Assembly: GCA_020637895.1 (NCBI GenBank)
Contig: JACKJP010000006.1
Span: forward strand, 62,001 to 126,000
DNA: 64,000 nucleotides
Source of the DNA: Rhodobiaceae bacterium
GTDB lineage: Bacteria > Pseudomonadota > Alphaproteobacteria > Rhizobiales > Tepidamorphaceae
Reading direction: 5' to 3'
Positions 34,052-44,021 of the stretch are shown here, piece after piece. Within the stretch, counting starts at the first letter, position 1, and each line of letters opens with the position of its first letter. The position numbers and the translations under genes are program-made. The notes below the pieces were generated by a model. The model had not been told where the DNA came from and did no database searches. It saw only the letters and a program-made list of their open reading frames with translations.

Positions 34052-37000
34052 TCGGCTGCCTCCTTCTGCCCGGCATGCCCGCGATATGGGCCTTCCATCC
34101 AGTCAACCTTGTCCAGTTTGTGGACCACGACGAACTCATCGCGATTGGATCCGACAGTTCCGTAGTAGTTGAAGCCGTATGATTGCTGGGCGTAGCCGCC
34201 GATCATGTGGGTCGGTTTGGTGATTGCCCGGGTAACGGAGTTATGGATGCCGCCGCGCTGGCCGGTGATCTGAGACCCCGGCGTATTCACGATCTTCTCC
34301 TGCGCGTGATACATGTAGATTGTTCCCTCCTTCATGCGCTGGGACACCACTGCGCGAGCGACGATCGCGCCGTTGGCGTTGAAGACCTCAACCCAATCGT
34401 TATCGACAATGCTGGCGGTTTTCGCGTCGGTTTCGGAAATCCACACGACGGGGCCACCCCGGTTGAGGGTCAGCATCATCAGGTTGTCGGAATAGGTCGA
34501 GTGAATGCCCCATTTCTGATGCGGCGTGATGAAATTCAAAACGACGCTGGGGCGGCCACCCGATTTTGCCTCAATGACCGGGTTGATGGTCTTGGTGTCG
34601 ATCGGCGGCCGGTAGACGCAAAAGCCCTCGCCGAAAGCGCGCATCCACAAATGGTCCTGATAGAGCTGCTGGCGGCCCGTCAGCGTCCGCCAGGGGATTA
34701 GCTCATGGACGTTGGTGTAGCCGGCATTGTAGCAGACCTTCTCCGACTCAATTCCGGACCATGTTGGTGACGAGATGATCTTACGCGGCTGGGCAACGAC
34801 GTCCCTAAAACGGATCTTCTCGTCCTCTTTCGGAATTGCGAGATGGGTGTGATCGCGGCCGGTATTTTTCGACAGCGCCTCCCACGCCTTGACCGCGACC
34901 TCGCCGTTCGTCTCTGGTGCGAGCGAGAGAATGACTTCCGCTGCATCGACATCCGTTTCGATGCGTGGCCGTCCCTTGGTTGCCCCTTCCTCCGTCACGA
35001 GGCCGTTGAGACGGCCGAGCAGGTCGACCTCGTGTTCGGTGTTCCAGCTGATGCCCTTGCCGCCGTTCCCGAGCGTGTCCATCAGCGGGCCGAGCGCGGT
35101 GAACCGCTTGTAGAGATTGGGATAGTCCCGCTCGACCACTGCAACCGCAGGCATCGTCTTGCCGGGTAGCGGGTCGATTTCGCCCTTTTTCCAGTCCTTC
35201 ACATCCAATGGCTGGGCAAGTTCGCCCGGCGTGTCGTGCAGGATCGGCACAAGGACGACATCCTTTTCCACACCAAGGATTTCAGGCGCGACTTCGGAAA
35301 ACTTCCTGGCGATGCCCTTGAAGATTTCCCAGTCACTACGGGCCTCCCATGCCGGATCGGCGGCGCCGGTCAGCGGGTGGATGAAAGGATGCATGTCCGA
35401 CGTGTTGAGATCGTTCTTCTCGTACCAGGTAGCGGTCGGGAGCACGATGTCGGAATAGACGCAGGTGGTCGACATGCGGAAATCGAGTGTTACGAGCAGG
35501 TCGAGCTTTCCGTCCGGCGCCTCGTCGTGCCAAGCCGCTTCCCGGGCGCGCTCCCGGCCTTCCTCTCCCAGATCCCTACCGAGCAGCCCGTGCGAGGTTC
35601 CGAGCAGATGTTTGAGAAAATATTCGTGCCCCTTGCCCGAAGATCCCAACAGATTCGAACGCCAGACAAAGAGATTGCGCGGCCAGTTGGCCTCGTCGTC
35701 CGGATCTTCGCAGGACATTTGGAGGCCGCCGCTCTTCAGTTGTTCGGCGACATAGTCCTTTGGTTCCTTCTTAGCCTCTGCGGCGGCTTTGGCAACCTCC
35801 AGCGGATTGGTCTTGAGTTGCGGGGCTGACGGTAGCCACCCCATCCGTTCCGCCCTGATATTGTAGTCGATCAGCGTTCCGTCCCAAGGGCCTTCAGGCG
35901 CAGTCGGTGACAGGATCTCGTCGACCTTTAGCGTCTCGTAGCGCCACTGGTCGGTATGGGCGTAGAAGAAGGACGTGGAATTCATCTGGCGTGGCGGGCG
36001 GCTCCAATCGAGCGCGAAGGCAAGCGGCAGCCAGCCCGTTTGCGGCCGCAGCTTTTCCTGCCCGACATAGTGGCTCCAGCCGCCGCCGGATTGTCCAATG
36101 CAACCGCACATGACCAGGAGATTGATGATCCCCCGGTAGTTCATGTCCATGTGGTACCAGTGGTTCAGGCCGGCGCCGAGAATGACCATGGAGCGCCCGT
36201 GCGTCTTTTCAGCATTGCGCGCGAATTCTCGGGCGACGGTGATGATCTGGTCTTTCGGCACTCCGGTGATTTTTTCTGCCCAGGCCGGCGTGTAGGGGAG
36301 ATTTTCGTCGAAGGACCTAGCTGTGGTCCCGTCCTCGAGGCCACGATCGAGGCCGTAATTGGCGACGAAAAGATCAAACACGGTGGCGACCAGTGCTTCG
36401 CCATCAGCGAGCTTCACCTTCTTTGCCGGGACGGAGCGTACGAGCACACTGTCGTGGTCGGTGCCCTGGAAATGATCGTGTTCACGATTGCCGAAGTAGG
36501 GGAACGCGACGGGCGCAACCTCATCGTGAGCGTCGTCCATGATCAGGCTCATCTCGAGGTCGATATCGCGGCCCTTGCCGTCTTTCTGTTCCAGATTCCA
36601 CTTGCCCTGTTCGCCCCAGCGGAAACCGACCGAGCCTTGCGGCGCGACGAGCTTGCCGGTGTTTCGGTCGATGGCGACCGTCTTCCATTCGGGGTTGTTC
36701 TTTTCGCCGAGCTTGTCCTTGAAATCACTCGCCCGGATCTGACGGTCCGGAACATAATGGCCGTCCTTGCGAACGAGCCGGACCAGCATCGGCATGTCTG
36801 TATAGCGACGGCAATAGTCCTCGAAATACTCCGCCTGCCGGTCGAGATGGAATTCACGGAGAATGACGTGTCCCATGGCCATGGCCAACGCGGCGTCGGT
36901 ACCCTGCTTGGGATGCAGCCACATATCGGAGAATTTGGCCGCCTCCGAATAGTCGGGGGACACGACGACGGATTTCGCGCCCTTGTATCGGACCTCGGTA

Positions 37001-37803
37001 TAGAAATGCGCATCCGGCGTGCGGGTCTGCGGAACGTTGGATCCCCAAAGGATGAGAAATCCCGAATTGTACCAGTCTGCTGATTCGGGGACGTCGGTCT
37101 GCTCGCCCCATGTCATCGGCGACGCCGGCGGCAGGTCGCAATACCAGTCGTAGAATGACATGCAGACGCCGCCGAGCAGCGACAGATAGCGCGAGCCGGC
37201 TGCGTAGGAAACCATCGACATGGCGGGGATCGGTGAGAAGCCGATGACGCGGTCTGGCCCCCATTTCCGGGCGGTATATGCGTTTGCCGCGGCGATGATC
37301 TCGTTGACCTCATCCCAGCTTGCACGGACAAAGCCGCCCAGGCCGCGAACGCGGATATATTCCGCTCGCTTGACGGGGTCTTCCTGGATCGCAGCCCAAG
37401 CACCGATAGGCGTCTTCACTGTCCGTTCCGCCCGCCAAAGCCGCAGCAGGCGGGACCGGATCAGTGGATATTTCACTCGGTTGGCCGAGTACATGTACCA
37501 GCTGTAGCTGGCGCCACGCGAACAACCCCGAGGCTCATGATTGGGCAGGTCCGGCCGCGTGCGCGGATAGTCGGTCTGCTGTGTTTCCCAGGTGACGATC
37601 CCGCCCTTGACGTAGATCTTCCAGGAGCACGACCCGGTGCAGTTTGCGCCATGCGTGGACCGGACGATTTTGTCGTGCTGCCAGCGCTTCCGGTAAGCGT
37701 CCTCCCAGTCACGGCTTTCATTCGTCGTCACGCCGTGGCCGCCAGAGAAGGTGCCGGTGTTCTTCCGAGACAGGAAGTTCAGGCGATCAAGAAGATGGCT
37801 CAT
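34048..37803 (-). CDS. narG: Respiratory nitrate reductase alpha subunit
   Basis: This is a 1251-residue molybdoenzyme of normal size. The N-terminal FS0 ligands (His and Cys) are in 'STHGANCTGSCSWKIYVKGG', followed by 'EPRGCSRGASYSWYMYSANRVKYPL'. The region with the molybdenum aspartate ligand is 'YCDLPPASPMTWGEQTDVPESADWYNS'. There is no Tat signal; the active site faces the cytoplasm. It reduces nitrate to nitrite at the membrane complex NarGHI. It lies 13 bases after narK. Confidence 0.97.
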   Translation of the reverse strand: MSHLLDRLNFLSRKNTGTFSGGHGVTTNESRDWEDAYRKRWQHDKIVRSTHGANCTGSCSWKIYVKGGIVTWETQQTDYPRTRPDLPNHEPRGCSRGASYSWYMYSANRVKYPLIRSRLLRLWRAERTVKTPIGAWAAIQEDPVKRAEYIRVRGLGGFVRASWDEVNEIIAAANAYTARKWGPDRVIGFSPIPAMSMVSYAAGSRYLSLLGGVCMSFYDWYCDLPPASPMTWGEQTDVPESADWYNSGFLILWGSNVPQTRTPDAHFYTEVRYKGAKSVVVSPDYSEAAKFSDMWLHPKQGTDAALAMAMGHVILREFHLDRQAEYFEDYCRRYTDMPMLVRLVRKDGHYVPDRQIRASDFKDKLGEKNNPEWKTVAIDRNTGKLVAPQGSVGFRWGEQGKWNLEQKDGKGRDIDLEMSLIMDDAHDEVAPVAFPYFGNREHDHFQGTDHDSVLVRSVPAKKVKLADGEALVATVFDLFVANYGLDRGLEDGTTARSFDENLPYTPAWAEKITGVPKDQIITVAREFARNAEKTHGRSMVILGAGLNHWYHMDMNYRGIINLLVMCGCIGQSGGGWSHYVGQEKLRPQTGWLPLAFALDWSRPPRQMNSTSFFYAHTDQWRYETLKVDEILSPTAPEGPWDGTLIDYNIRAERMGWLPSAPQLKTNPLEVAKAAAEAKKEPKDYVAEQLKSGGLQMSCEDPDDEANWPRNLFVWRSNLLGSSGKGHEYFLKHLLGTSHGLLGRDLGEEGRERAREAAWHDEAPDGKLDLLVTLDFRMSTTCVYSDIVLPTATWYEKNDLNTSDMHPFIHPLTGAADPAWEARSDWEIFKGIARKFSEVAPEILGVEKDVVLVPILHDTPGELAQPLDVKDWKKGEIDPLPGKTMPAVAVVERDYPNLYKRFTALGPLMDTLGNGGKGISWNTEHEVDLLGRLNGLVTEEGATKGRPRIETDVDAAEVILSLAPETNGEVAVKAWEALSKNTGRDHTHLAIPKEDEKIRFRDVVAQPRKIISSPTWSGIESEKVCYNAGYTNVHELIPWRTLTGRQQLYQDHLWMRAFGEGFCVYRPPIDTKTINPVIEAKSGGRPSVVLNFITPHQKWGIHSTYSDNLMMLTLNRGGPVVWISETDAKTASIVDNDWVEVFNANGAIVARAVVSQRMKEGTIYMYHAQEKIVNTPGSQITGQRGGIHNSVTRAITKPTHMIGGYAQQSYGFNYYGTVGSNRDEFVVVHKLDKVDWMEGPYRGHAGQKEAAE

Positions 37804-37816
37804 GATTTCTTCTCCC

Positions 37817-40555
37817 TTATTCGGCCGCAGACGTTTGCGGGAAATGCTGCGACCCCTCGCGCTCTACGTTGCGCAACAGACCGCCTGAGCGCGTGTAGAC
37901 GAACCAGGTCACCATCGCGCAGGTCACGTAGAAGGCGAGGAAGCCCCACAGCGCCATTTCGGGCCCGCCCGTCATCGTGATCGACGTGCCGTAGGATTTC
38001 GGGATGAAGAAGGCGCCATAGGCGGCGATCGCGGATGTGAACGCGACGATCGCTGCGGATTCGCGTTCTGCCTGCTTGATCATGGCGTCGCCTGCGAGTT
38101 GCGGCATCAGGCGCGGCACTTCCAGACGCATGATCGACGGGATCATCTGGAAGGTGGACGCATTGCCGACACCCGTCAGGAAGAAGAGCGCCATGAAGCA
38201 GCTGAAGAATCCCCAGAATGCACCAGGCTGTTCCTTGATGCCGAGGAAGTACAGAACGCCGCCGACCGCCGCGATCATGCCGACGAAGGTCCAGAAGGTG
38301 ACCCGACCGCCACCGTATTTGTCAGATACCCAGCCGGTTGCCGCGCGGCTCAGCGCACCGACCAGCGGCCCGAGGAAGGCATAGGACAGCGCGTTGACCG
38401 ACGGGAATTGGGTTTTCATCAGCAGCGGGAAACCAGCGGAATAGCCGATGAACGAACCGAACGTGCCCGTATAGAGCCAGCACATGACCCAGTTGTGCCG
38501 CCGGCTAAAGATGATCGATTGCTCGGCAAAGGTCGCACGCGCCGAAGCGATGTCATTCATGCCGAACCAGGCGGCAATCGTAGAGACGATCAGGAATGGC
38601 ACCCAGACAAAACCGGCGTTCTGCAGCCAGAGCGTCGAGCCGTCCTTTGCCAACTGTCCGTCACCGACTGCGATGGCAAACGTGCCGGTAGAAATGACGA
38701 CCGGGACCACGAATTGCATGACGCTGACCCCAAGGTTGCCAAGGCCGGCGTTGAGTGCGAGCGCATTGCCCTTTTCTTTCTTTGGGAAGAAATAGGAGAT
38801 ATTGGCCATCGAGGAGGCGAAGTTGCCGCCGCCCAGCCCGCACAGCAGCGCAAGCACCAGGAATATCAGGTAAGGCGTTTGTGGGTTCTGCACGGCATAG
38901 CCGATGCCGAAAGCGGGGACCAGCAGAGAGGCGGTCGACAGGGTTGTCCACAGGCGCCCGCCGAAAATCGGGATCATGAAGGAATAGAAAATCCTTAGCG
39001 TCGCGCCGGAGAGACCGGGCAAGGCCGCCAGCCAGAAGAGCTGGTCGGTCGTGTAGTCAAATCCGATTGCCGGCAACTTGGCGACGACTACACTCCAAAC
39101 CATCCAGACAGAGAATGCGAGCAGCAGCGCCGGTATCGAGATCCACAGGTTCCGATTGGCAATGCGTCGTCCTTCAGCAGCCCAGAATGCTTCGTCGTCC
39201 GGTCGCCACTCATTGATCATGCCGGCAAGCGAACCGTGCTTTTCCTCTGAATGGATCGCCTGCATTTCGGGGAGTTCCGGCAGCTGGCCGAGTTCCCTCG
39301 ACAGCGCGGTCTTTTCCATCTGCCTGATCGAGAAGTGCATCCAGATCAGCGAGACGGTAACGATGCCGAACAGGAGCATGAAGCAACTTGTCCAGACGCC
39401 GGTCAGGTCGAGCAAAGCGCCGAAAGCGATCGGCAGCACAAATCCGCCTAGGCCCCCGATGAGGCCAACGAGGCCGCCAACAGAACCGACGTGGTCCGGA
39501 TAGTAGACCGGTATGTGCTTGTAGACGGCTGCTTTGCCCAGAGACATGAAGAAGCCGAGGACAAAAATCAGAATGACAAACGGCACGAGATTCATGCTCG
39601 TTGCGAACGCGATCGGTCCGTTGATGCCGTGGATCACATAATCTGTGTTCGGATAGGACAGCATAAAAGTGACGACGACCGACACGCCGAACGTCAGGTA
39701 CATCACCGAGCGGGCACCATACTTGTCAGATAGATGACCGCCATAGGCGCGGAAAATCGATGCCGGAATAGAGTAGAAGGCGGCGATCATGCCGGCCTGC
39801 TTGATGTCCAACTGATAGACGCCGACGAGGTAGCGCGGCAGCCAGAGCGCAAGTGCGACGAACGCACCGAACACGAAGAAGTAGTATATCGAGAAGCGCC
39901 AGACCTGCAGGTTCTTCAATGGTGCCAGTTGCAGCAATGTGCCTTTCGCTCGCTCGCCACGCGCGCGGCGCGCCTTCAGGTCCGGATCGTCCTCGGTCGT
40001 AAACCAGAACACGACGGCTGTAACGACGAGTGCTGCCGCCCAAACCTGGGCGACCGCATTCCATCCGAAGGCAACCATGACGAAGGGAGCGACGAACTTG
40101 GTGACGGCGGCTCCGACATTGCCGGCGCCGAAGATGCCGAGCGCGGTGCCCTGCTTTTCCTTAGAATACCATTTGGAGACATAGGCGATGCCGACAGCAA
40201 ATGACCCGCCGGCCAGACCGACGCCCAAAGCTGCGAGAAGCATCATTTCGTAAGTTGTCGCGTAGGACAGCGCGAAGGTCGCGGCCGCGGCCGCGAGCAT
40301 CGTCAGAACATAGACGATGCGGCCGCCATATTGGTCGGTCCAGATGCCGAGGAAGATGCGGGACAGCGAACCGGTGAGAATTGGCGTTCCGGCCAGGAGG
40401 CCGAACTCGGTGTCGGACAGTCCCAGATCCTGTTTAATCTTGACACCGATGATCGAGAAGATCGTCCAGACCGCAAAGCAGACGGTGAAAGCGAAAGTGC
40501 TCATACCGAGCACTCTGTTACGTTGGCCCTGCGTGCCCTCGTTCAGTCCATTCAT
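37817..40555 (-). CDS. narK: Fused NarK1-NarK2 nitrate/nitrite transporter
   Basis: This 912-residue protein is two MFS transporters in one chain. The first, about 1-430, has 'GLSDTEFGLLAGTPILTGSLSRIFLGIWTDQYGGRIVY'. A cytoplasmic linker covers about 430-475. The second runs from about 475 to the end, with 'GLGGGNFASSMANISYFFPKKEKGNALALNAGLGNLG'. In Paracoccus the fused form pairs proton-driven nitrate import with nitrate/nitrite exchange. It is the first gene of the nar operon, with FNR-type dyads upstream. Confidence 0.95.
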   Translation of the reverse strand: MNGLNEGTQGQRNRVLGMSTFAFTVCFAVWTIFSIIGVKIKQDLGLSDTEFGLLAGTPILTGSLSRIFLGIWTDQYGGRIVYVLTMLAAAAATFALSYATTYEMMLLAALGVGLAGGSFAVGIAYVSKWYSKEKQGTALGIFGAGNVGAAVTKFVAPFVMVAFGWNAVAQVWAAALVVTAVVFWFTTEDDPDLKARRARGERAKGTLLQLAPLKNLQVWRFSIYYFFVFGAFVALALWLPRYLVGVYQLDIKQAGMIAAFYSIPASIFRAYGGHLSDKYGARSVMYLTFGVSVVVTFMLSYPNTDYVIHGINGPIAFATSMNLVPFVILIFVLGFFMSLGKAAVYKHIPVYYPDHVGSVGGLVGLIGGLGGFVLPIAFGALLDLTGVWTSCFMLLFGIVTVSLIWMHFSIRQMEKTALSRELGQLPELPEMQAIHSEEKHGSLAGMINEWRPDDEAFWAAEGRRIANRNLWISIPALLLAFSVWMVWSVVVAKLPAIGFDYTTDQLFWLAALPGLSGATLRIFYSFMIPIFGGRLWTTLSTASLLVPAFGIGYAVQNPQTPYLIFLVLALLCGLGGGNFASSMANISYFFPKKEKGNALALNAGLGNLGVSVMQFVVPVVISTGTFAIAVGDGQLAKDGSTLWLQNAGFVWVPFLIVSTIAAWFGMNDIASARATFAEQSIIFSRRHNWVMCWLYTGTFGSFIGYSAGFPLLMKTQFPSVNALSYAFLGPLVGALSRAATGWVSDKYGGGRVTFWTFVGMIAAVGGVLYFLGIKEQPGAFWGFFSCFMALFFLTGVGNASTFQMIPSIMRLEVPRLMPQLAGDAMIKQAERESAAIVAFTSAIAAYGAFFIPKSYGTSITMTGGPEMALWGFLAFYVTCAMVTWFVYTRSGGLLRNVEREGSQHFPQTSAAE

Positions 40556-40638
40556 CCGTTTGCCCCCCCATCTATAGGTAAGAGGCGCCGGTGCACCTCT
40601 CCTTGCTGGGAAGGATTGCCGACATACGGATGATGAGA

Positions 40639-40652
40639 TTGATTCAGGTCAA
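40639..40652. promoter_or_regulatory. FNR/NarR-type site upstream of narK
   Basis: TTGATTCAGGTCAA has one mismatch from TTGAT-N4-ATCAA. Its centre is about 90 bases before the narK start. If it acts at -41.5, transcription would begin near 40604, leaving a 50-nt leader. Confidence 0.6.
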
Positions 40653-40775
40653 TGAGAAAGGCTCCAGGCAACGAAACAAGTTCGTCGGCGACGTTGGGCA
40701 ATGCGGTGGCCCGCACATATCAACCGATGGGATTGAGAGGCGGACAATAGTGCGCTAAAAATATCAAGTGAAGGC

Positions 40776-40789
40776 TTGATGAACATCAA
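40776..40789. promoter_or_regulatory. Perfect FNR-type anaerobox overlapping narR ribosome site
   Basis: TTGATGAACATCAA is a perfect TTGAT-N4-ATCAA dyad. Its right arm overlaps the AAGGA ribosome site (40788-40792) of narR, 10 bases before ATG 40799. A further ATCAAG half-site is at 40763-40768. Bound here, a regulator would block narR; in RNA, the arms could fold over the ribosome site. Confidence 0.65.
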
Positions 40790-40798
40790 GGATTGAGC

Positions 40799-41497
40799 AT
40801 GCGAGCGACTGATCTGCCGCAAGTTAGGGCATTGGAGCTATTCGCGCGCGTTTCTGAGTCTGCGTTCGACTCTCTTGTGCAAGCCGCCTATCTCCAGACA
40901 TTTCCTGCGCAGCTCGAATTGATCGCAGAAGGCGATACGGCGGATTTCCTATATGTGGTTGTCGATGGTTGCGTCGAGCTATTCGCGAAATCAAACGGCC
41001 GCGAGTCCACGATCGGTACTGTGCATCCAGGCGGCACATTCATTCTCGCGGCGGTGTTGAAGGATGCCGTCTATCTGATGTCGGCGCGTACGGCACAGAA
41101 ATCGCGTATTCTGCTCATCCCGTCGGAAGATGTCCGCACAGCGTTTGAATCCGACGAGGCATTCGCCCGCTCGATCGTCGTTGAACTCGCGCGGTGTTAT
41201 CGAACGGCTATCAAGGAACACAAGGACATCAAACTTCGCACCGCCGTGGAACGCCTCGCAAACCGGTTGCTCCGCTATCATCAAGACCAGGGTGCGCGGG
41301 GGAATGTTGAGCTTCCCTATGATAAGCGACTCATCGCCTCGATGCTGGGCATGACGCCCGAGAACCTTTCCAGGGCATTCAATACGCTGAAGCCATACGG
41401 TGTCGATGTCCAGGGCTCTTGTGTGTCTCTTTCGGATATTTCGTCGCTGACCAGGCTGGCCAAACCAAACCCGCTGATAGACGACCGAGATACCTGA
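40799..41497 (+). CDS. narR: NarR-like Crp/Fnr-family activator
   Basis: This 232-residue protein has an effector domain 'QLELIAEGDTADFLYVVVDGCVELFAKSNGRESTIGTVHPGGTF' and a helix-turn-helix 'LPYDKRLIASMLGMTPENLSRAFNTLKPYGV'. The recognition helix has the Glu-x2-Ser-Arg motif that reads TTGAT. It lacks the FNR cysteine cluster. In Paracoccus, NarR of this type sits next to narKGHJI and drives its nitrate/nitrite-dependent expression. AAGGA with 6-nt spacing fixes ATG 40799 over TTG 40793. It is divergent from narK. Confidence 0.85.
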   Translation: MRATDLPQVRALELFARVSESAFDSLVQAAYLQTFPAQLELIAEGDTADFLYVVVDGCVELFAKSNGRESTIGTVHPGGTFILAAVLKDAVYLMSARTAQKSRILLIPSEDVRTAFESDEAFARSIVVELARCYRTAIKEHKDIKLRTAVERLANRLLRYHQDQGARGNVELPYDKRLIASMLGMTPENLSRAFNTLKPYGVDVQGSCVSLSDISSLTRLAKPNPLIDDRDT

Positions 41498-41855
41498 TTG
41501 GCACAGGCAGATTGTGTATCGATGCCGATTCGCAATCGGCTAGTCGCTGGAGTATCACCAGTCGCTGCACTAAACGCTCAGACCATCGTTGTCTCGCCCG
41601 CCAATTCCTCCGACCGTTGTCGCAACTCTTTATCGTGTTGAGGCTGCAACGCGAACTTCTGCCATCATCGCGTCAAACCTCCTTGAATTTGCTGCCCGTC
41701 GACCGTTTGGCGGCAGAATCCATTCATTTTTGCGGTTGGTTAGACGGTCGACTCCACCAAGTGATCGCCCAGCCTTCGCGCTCACCTCGCTACCGACGCT
41801 AATTTCGTGTGGCCGAAATGTTTCGGCAATTGTGGGCAACGCGAAAGGAGCGGGC
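41498..41855. other. Gap of 358 bases at the left border of the mobile region
   Basis: After narR lies a small hairpin, GCCGATT-CGC-AATCGGC (41524-41540), without a T-run. It is a possible weak terminator. Open frames here lack ribosome sites or motifs. The left end of the integrated element may fall in this gap, but I found no copy of the right-end sequence near 52313. Confidence 0.4.
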
Positions 41856-42473
41856 ATGCAAATTCAACGAAGGCGCTGGGCTGAAAGGCCCCGCGCTCGA
41901 ACGATCGTCCTCCAGCCTAAATGTGCCGGACAGGCCGCTCAGCGCAAAGATAGCGCACCGGTGGCGCCAAACGCGCCACCGACACACCTACCGACCTTTT
42001 TTGGCGAAGAAGGCACTGCTGGCGATGACGGGCCGGCACTCGAAATTACACCTGATGATCGCGCGCGCAGGGCTCGCAAGGCCATAAGAAAGCAATTTCG
42101 AACCGCTGATCTGGCTGCCCGCCATAAGGGGCGATTGGGCCGCAAGGATCAGTACGCGTTGCTGGAAAGAGCCTATCGTATCGTGCGCCGTTGGAAGCAG
42201 GCGGGCCATGCTGGCCGTGTTAAGCCGGCATTGCGCCGCCAGGGCCGTGTCATCACCAATCGCGCCTCGAGCCTTTATCTGGTCTTGTTTCGATCAGCAC
42301 TGCCGACCCTGGATCCCAAGCGGGCCAGCAAGTGGTCGGCCGCATTGGAGCTGGCGGAACGCAAATCCGTCCAGCCTCAGCAGATCACGCGGTTTCTAGA
42401 TCATATGGGGGGTATTGAGGGGGCTCACCGGCAACTGGCGTCGATACGGCGAAGGAGTTCAAAAGGAAGGTGA
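41856..42473 (+). CDS. Hypothetical basic protein
   Basis: This 205-residue protein is Arg-rich, with a disordered N-terminus (1-75) and a helical C-terminal domain ('GRLGRKDQYALLERAYRIVRRWKQAG', 'SLYLVLFRSALPTLDPKRASKWSAALELAERKSVQPQQITRFLDHMGGIEGA'). Its composition suggests nucleic-acid binding. AAAGGAG with 5-nt spacing precedes ATG 41856; the longer frame from 41589 is rejected. It is probably a mobile-element gene. I recognise no family. Confidence 0.65.
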   Translation: MQIQRRRWAERPRARTIVLQPKCAGQAAQRKDSAPVAPNAPPTHLPTFFGEEGTAGDDGPALEITPDDRARRARKAIRKQFRTADLAARHKGRLGRKDQYALLERAYRIVRRWKQAGHAGRVKPALRRQGRVITNRASSLYLVLFRSALPTLDPKRASKWSAALELAERKSVQPQQITRFLDHMGGIEGAHRQLASIRRRSSKGR

Positions 42474-42478
42474 TGAGA

Positions 42479-43153
42479 TCACTGATATTTGTCGAATAGG
42501 TAAATCCATCCCAGTAGGCCGCCGAATGCTGAGAAAATGGAACCGAGTATGATGCCGGCAATCGCGCGCTTTCTTCCCTCATAATTGTTGGCTCTTGCCA
42601 TCTTATTCAATGATATGTAGCCGATCGCTATCGCGGCGATGCCTGGAATTATGCCGAAAACGCCAGCGATACAAGCAGCAACCAAGGACCAGTTGGCTAG
42701 ATTTTTGTAGCTTTCACCAACGATTTCTACGTTGGAATCTCTGCTATCGCCCACCATGGGAGGGCGAAACATGCTCATGTTCCCCTCATCCGGCGACTGT
42801 AATATTTTCGTGGAGTATGAGGTGTTCAGGGTAGATAGCAGGTTCTCGAACTGCTCTTTCCCCCTCCTTTTTGCGGTTCCCCTCCAATCGATCGCATCGG
42901 CGAAAAAGCCTTGCGCCTGAACGACGGTGTTGTGATCGTCCATCGCGCGAATTTCAAAGCGGACCCGAATTCCCATAAAGTTCAATCCATGCCGGTATTT
43001 TGCTTCGATAATTCCTTTATTGGGAAGATCGTCGACAATTTTTCCGTCGCTTTGACTTATAGTATCCCTGATAGCCTGAAGCAGGGTTAGGTAGGGTCCG
43101 TCAAAGACCGCTGTATTTGGCGAAGTCATATAGATCGTATGTTTGTTTTCCAC
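42479..43153 (-). CDS. DUF4190-type membrane protein with an N-terminal soluble domain
   Basis: This is a 224-residue protein. Residues 1-140 form an unassigned soluble domain. Residues 150-215 have two helices with the DUF4190-like signature 'AACIAGVFGIIPGIAAIAIGYISLNKMARANNYEGRKRAIAGIILGSIFSAFGGL'. It is lower in GC than its neighbours. It converges with the basic-protein gene 5 bases away. Function unknown. Confidence 0.7.
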   Translation of the reverse strand: MENKHTIYMTSPNTAVFDGPYLTLLQAIRDTISQSDGKIVDDLPNKGIIEAKYRHGLNFMGIRVRFEIRAMDDHNTVVQAQGFFADAIDWRGTAKRRGKEQFENLLSTLNTSYSTKILQSPDEGNMSMFRPPMVGDSRDSNVEIVGESYKNLANWSLVAACIAGVFGIIPGIAAIAIGYISLNKMARANNYEGRKRAIAGIILGSIFSAFGGLLGWIYLFDKYQ

Positions 43154-43297
43154 GAATTGCGTCTCCTATTGCATTGAAAAAAATCGCGATTCTTGCACCC
43201 AGTCAGCCGCTCGGCGTGGGTCAGGCACCCCACCAGCAACTCAAATACATATTATAGTTGATAAACTGAAAGTGTGTAAATCGCGATATTCCTGCGC

Positions 43298-43516
43298 ATG
43301 GATATGCGCAAACTGGTTGGTCAGAACTTTGCCCGAATACGTCATGAGAAGGGTCTGACGCAGGAAGAAGTCGCGGCCCGTTCCGGATTCAGCCAGCAAT
43401 ATCTCAGTAGCCTCGAACGCGGCCGGCGGAACCCAACCGTGATCACGCTGTATGAGCTCGCCCAATCGCTCGGTGTCAGTCACGTTGATTTGGTCGAGCC
43501 TGAAGGTGGGGCCTAA
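43298..43516 (+). CDS. Small XRE-family helix-turn-helix regulator
   Basis: This 72-residue protein is essentially one Cro/CI domain: 'LVGQNFARIRHEKGLTQEEVAARSGFSQQYLSSLERGRRNPTVITLYELAQSLGVSHVDLVEP'. Single-domain XRE proteins of this kind often control mobile elements. The start is the first ATG after an AT-rich promoter-like block (43245-43290). Confidence 0.85.
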   Translation: MDMRKLVGQNFARIRHEKGLTQEEVAARSGFSQQYLSSLERGRRNPTVITLYELAQSLGVSHVDLVEPEGGA

Positions 43517-43584
43517 CCGCAGGTCGGTGAGGGTCGTTTCCGACGAAGCCGCAACGCCGCACCGACTGCCTGAATCCAATCAGT

Positions 43585-43977
43585 TCAGTACTCGTCTGCT
43601 CGCATGATGGTCATGACGCGGACCGTAACCTTAGGATCGGTGGGGTCCGGAGATAGGTAGCGTTTGGACCTGTCGTAGTAGTCAATCTTCCAGAGGACGC
43701 GAACATTAGCGACGGTTACCAAACCGCAATCGTGCTCGTGCCAAGGGTCGTTCTCGTCGTTGAACGTGTCGAAGGCCGCGATCGCGGTTATGATCTGTTT
43801 GACAGCCTCCAGGCCGAGGCCGGCTATGCCATCTGTCATCAGCGTGACGCCGCCGCGTCCACGGGTGCGAAGCTGATCGTTCAGCTCACGGATCTTGTCG
43901 CGGCGGTTGCAAACATCTCCCGCCAGACTTTTGTTTATGATTTGTTCTATTTTTGAGCCGTTGGATTTCTTGGTCAT
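43585..43977 (-). CDS. DUF3768-family protein
   Basis: This 130-residue protein matches DUF3768 by 'RDKIRELNDQLRTRGRGGVTLMTDGIAGLG' and 'VLWKIDYYDRSKRYLSPDPTDPKVTVRVMTIMRADEY'. The family is found almost only on alphaproteobacterial plasmids and integrative elements; function unknown. AGGAG with 9-nt spacing favours ATG 43977 over ATG 43983. Confidence 0.85.
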   Translation of the reverse strand: MTKKSNGSKIEQIINKSLAGDVCNRRDKIRELNDQLRTRGRGGVTLMTDGIAGLGLEAVKQIITAIAAFDTFNDENDPWHEHDCGLVTVANVRVLWKIDYYDRSKRYLSPDPTDPKVTVRVMTIMRADEY

Positions 43978-44021
43978 GGTCATTTCTCCTGTGTAGGTGG
44001 TTGAAGAAAGTGCGCGACTTT

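Noticed and set aside
35956..37083. 375-codon plus-strand frame opposite narG
   Set aside because: It is fully antisense to the well-supported narG frame and has no family features.
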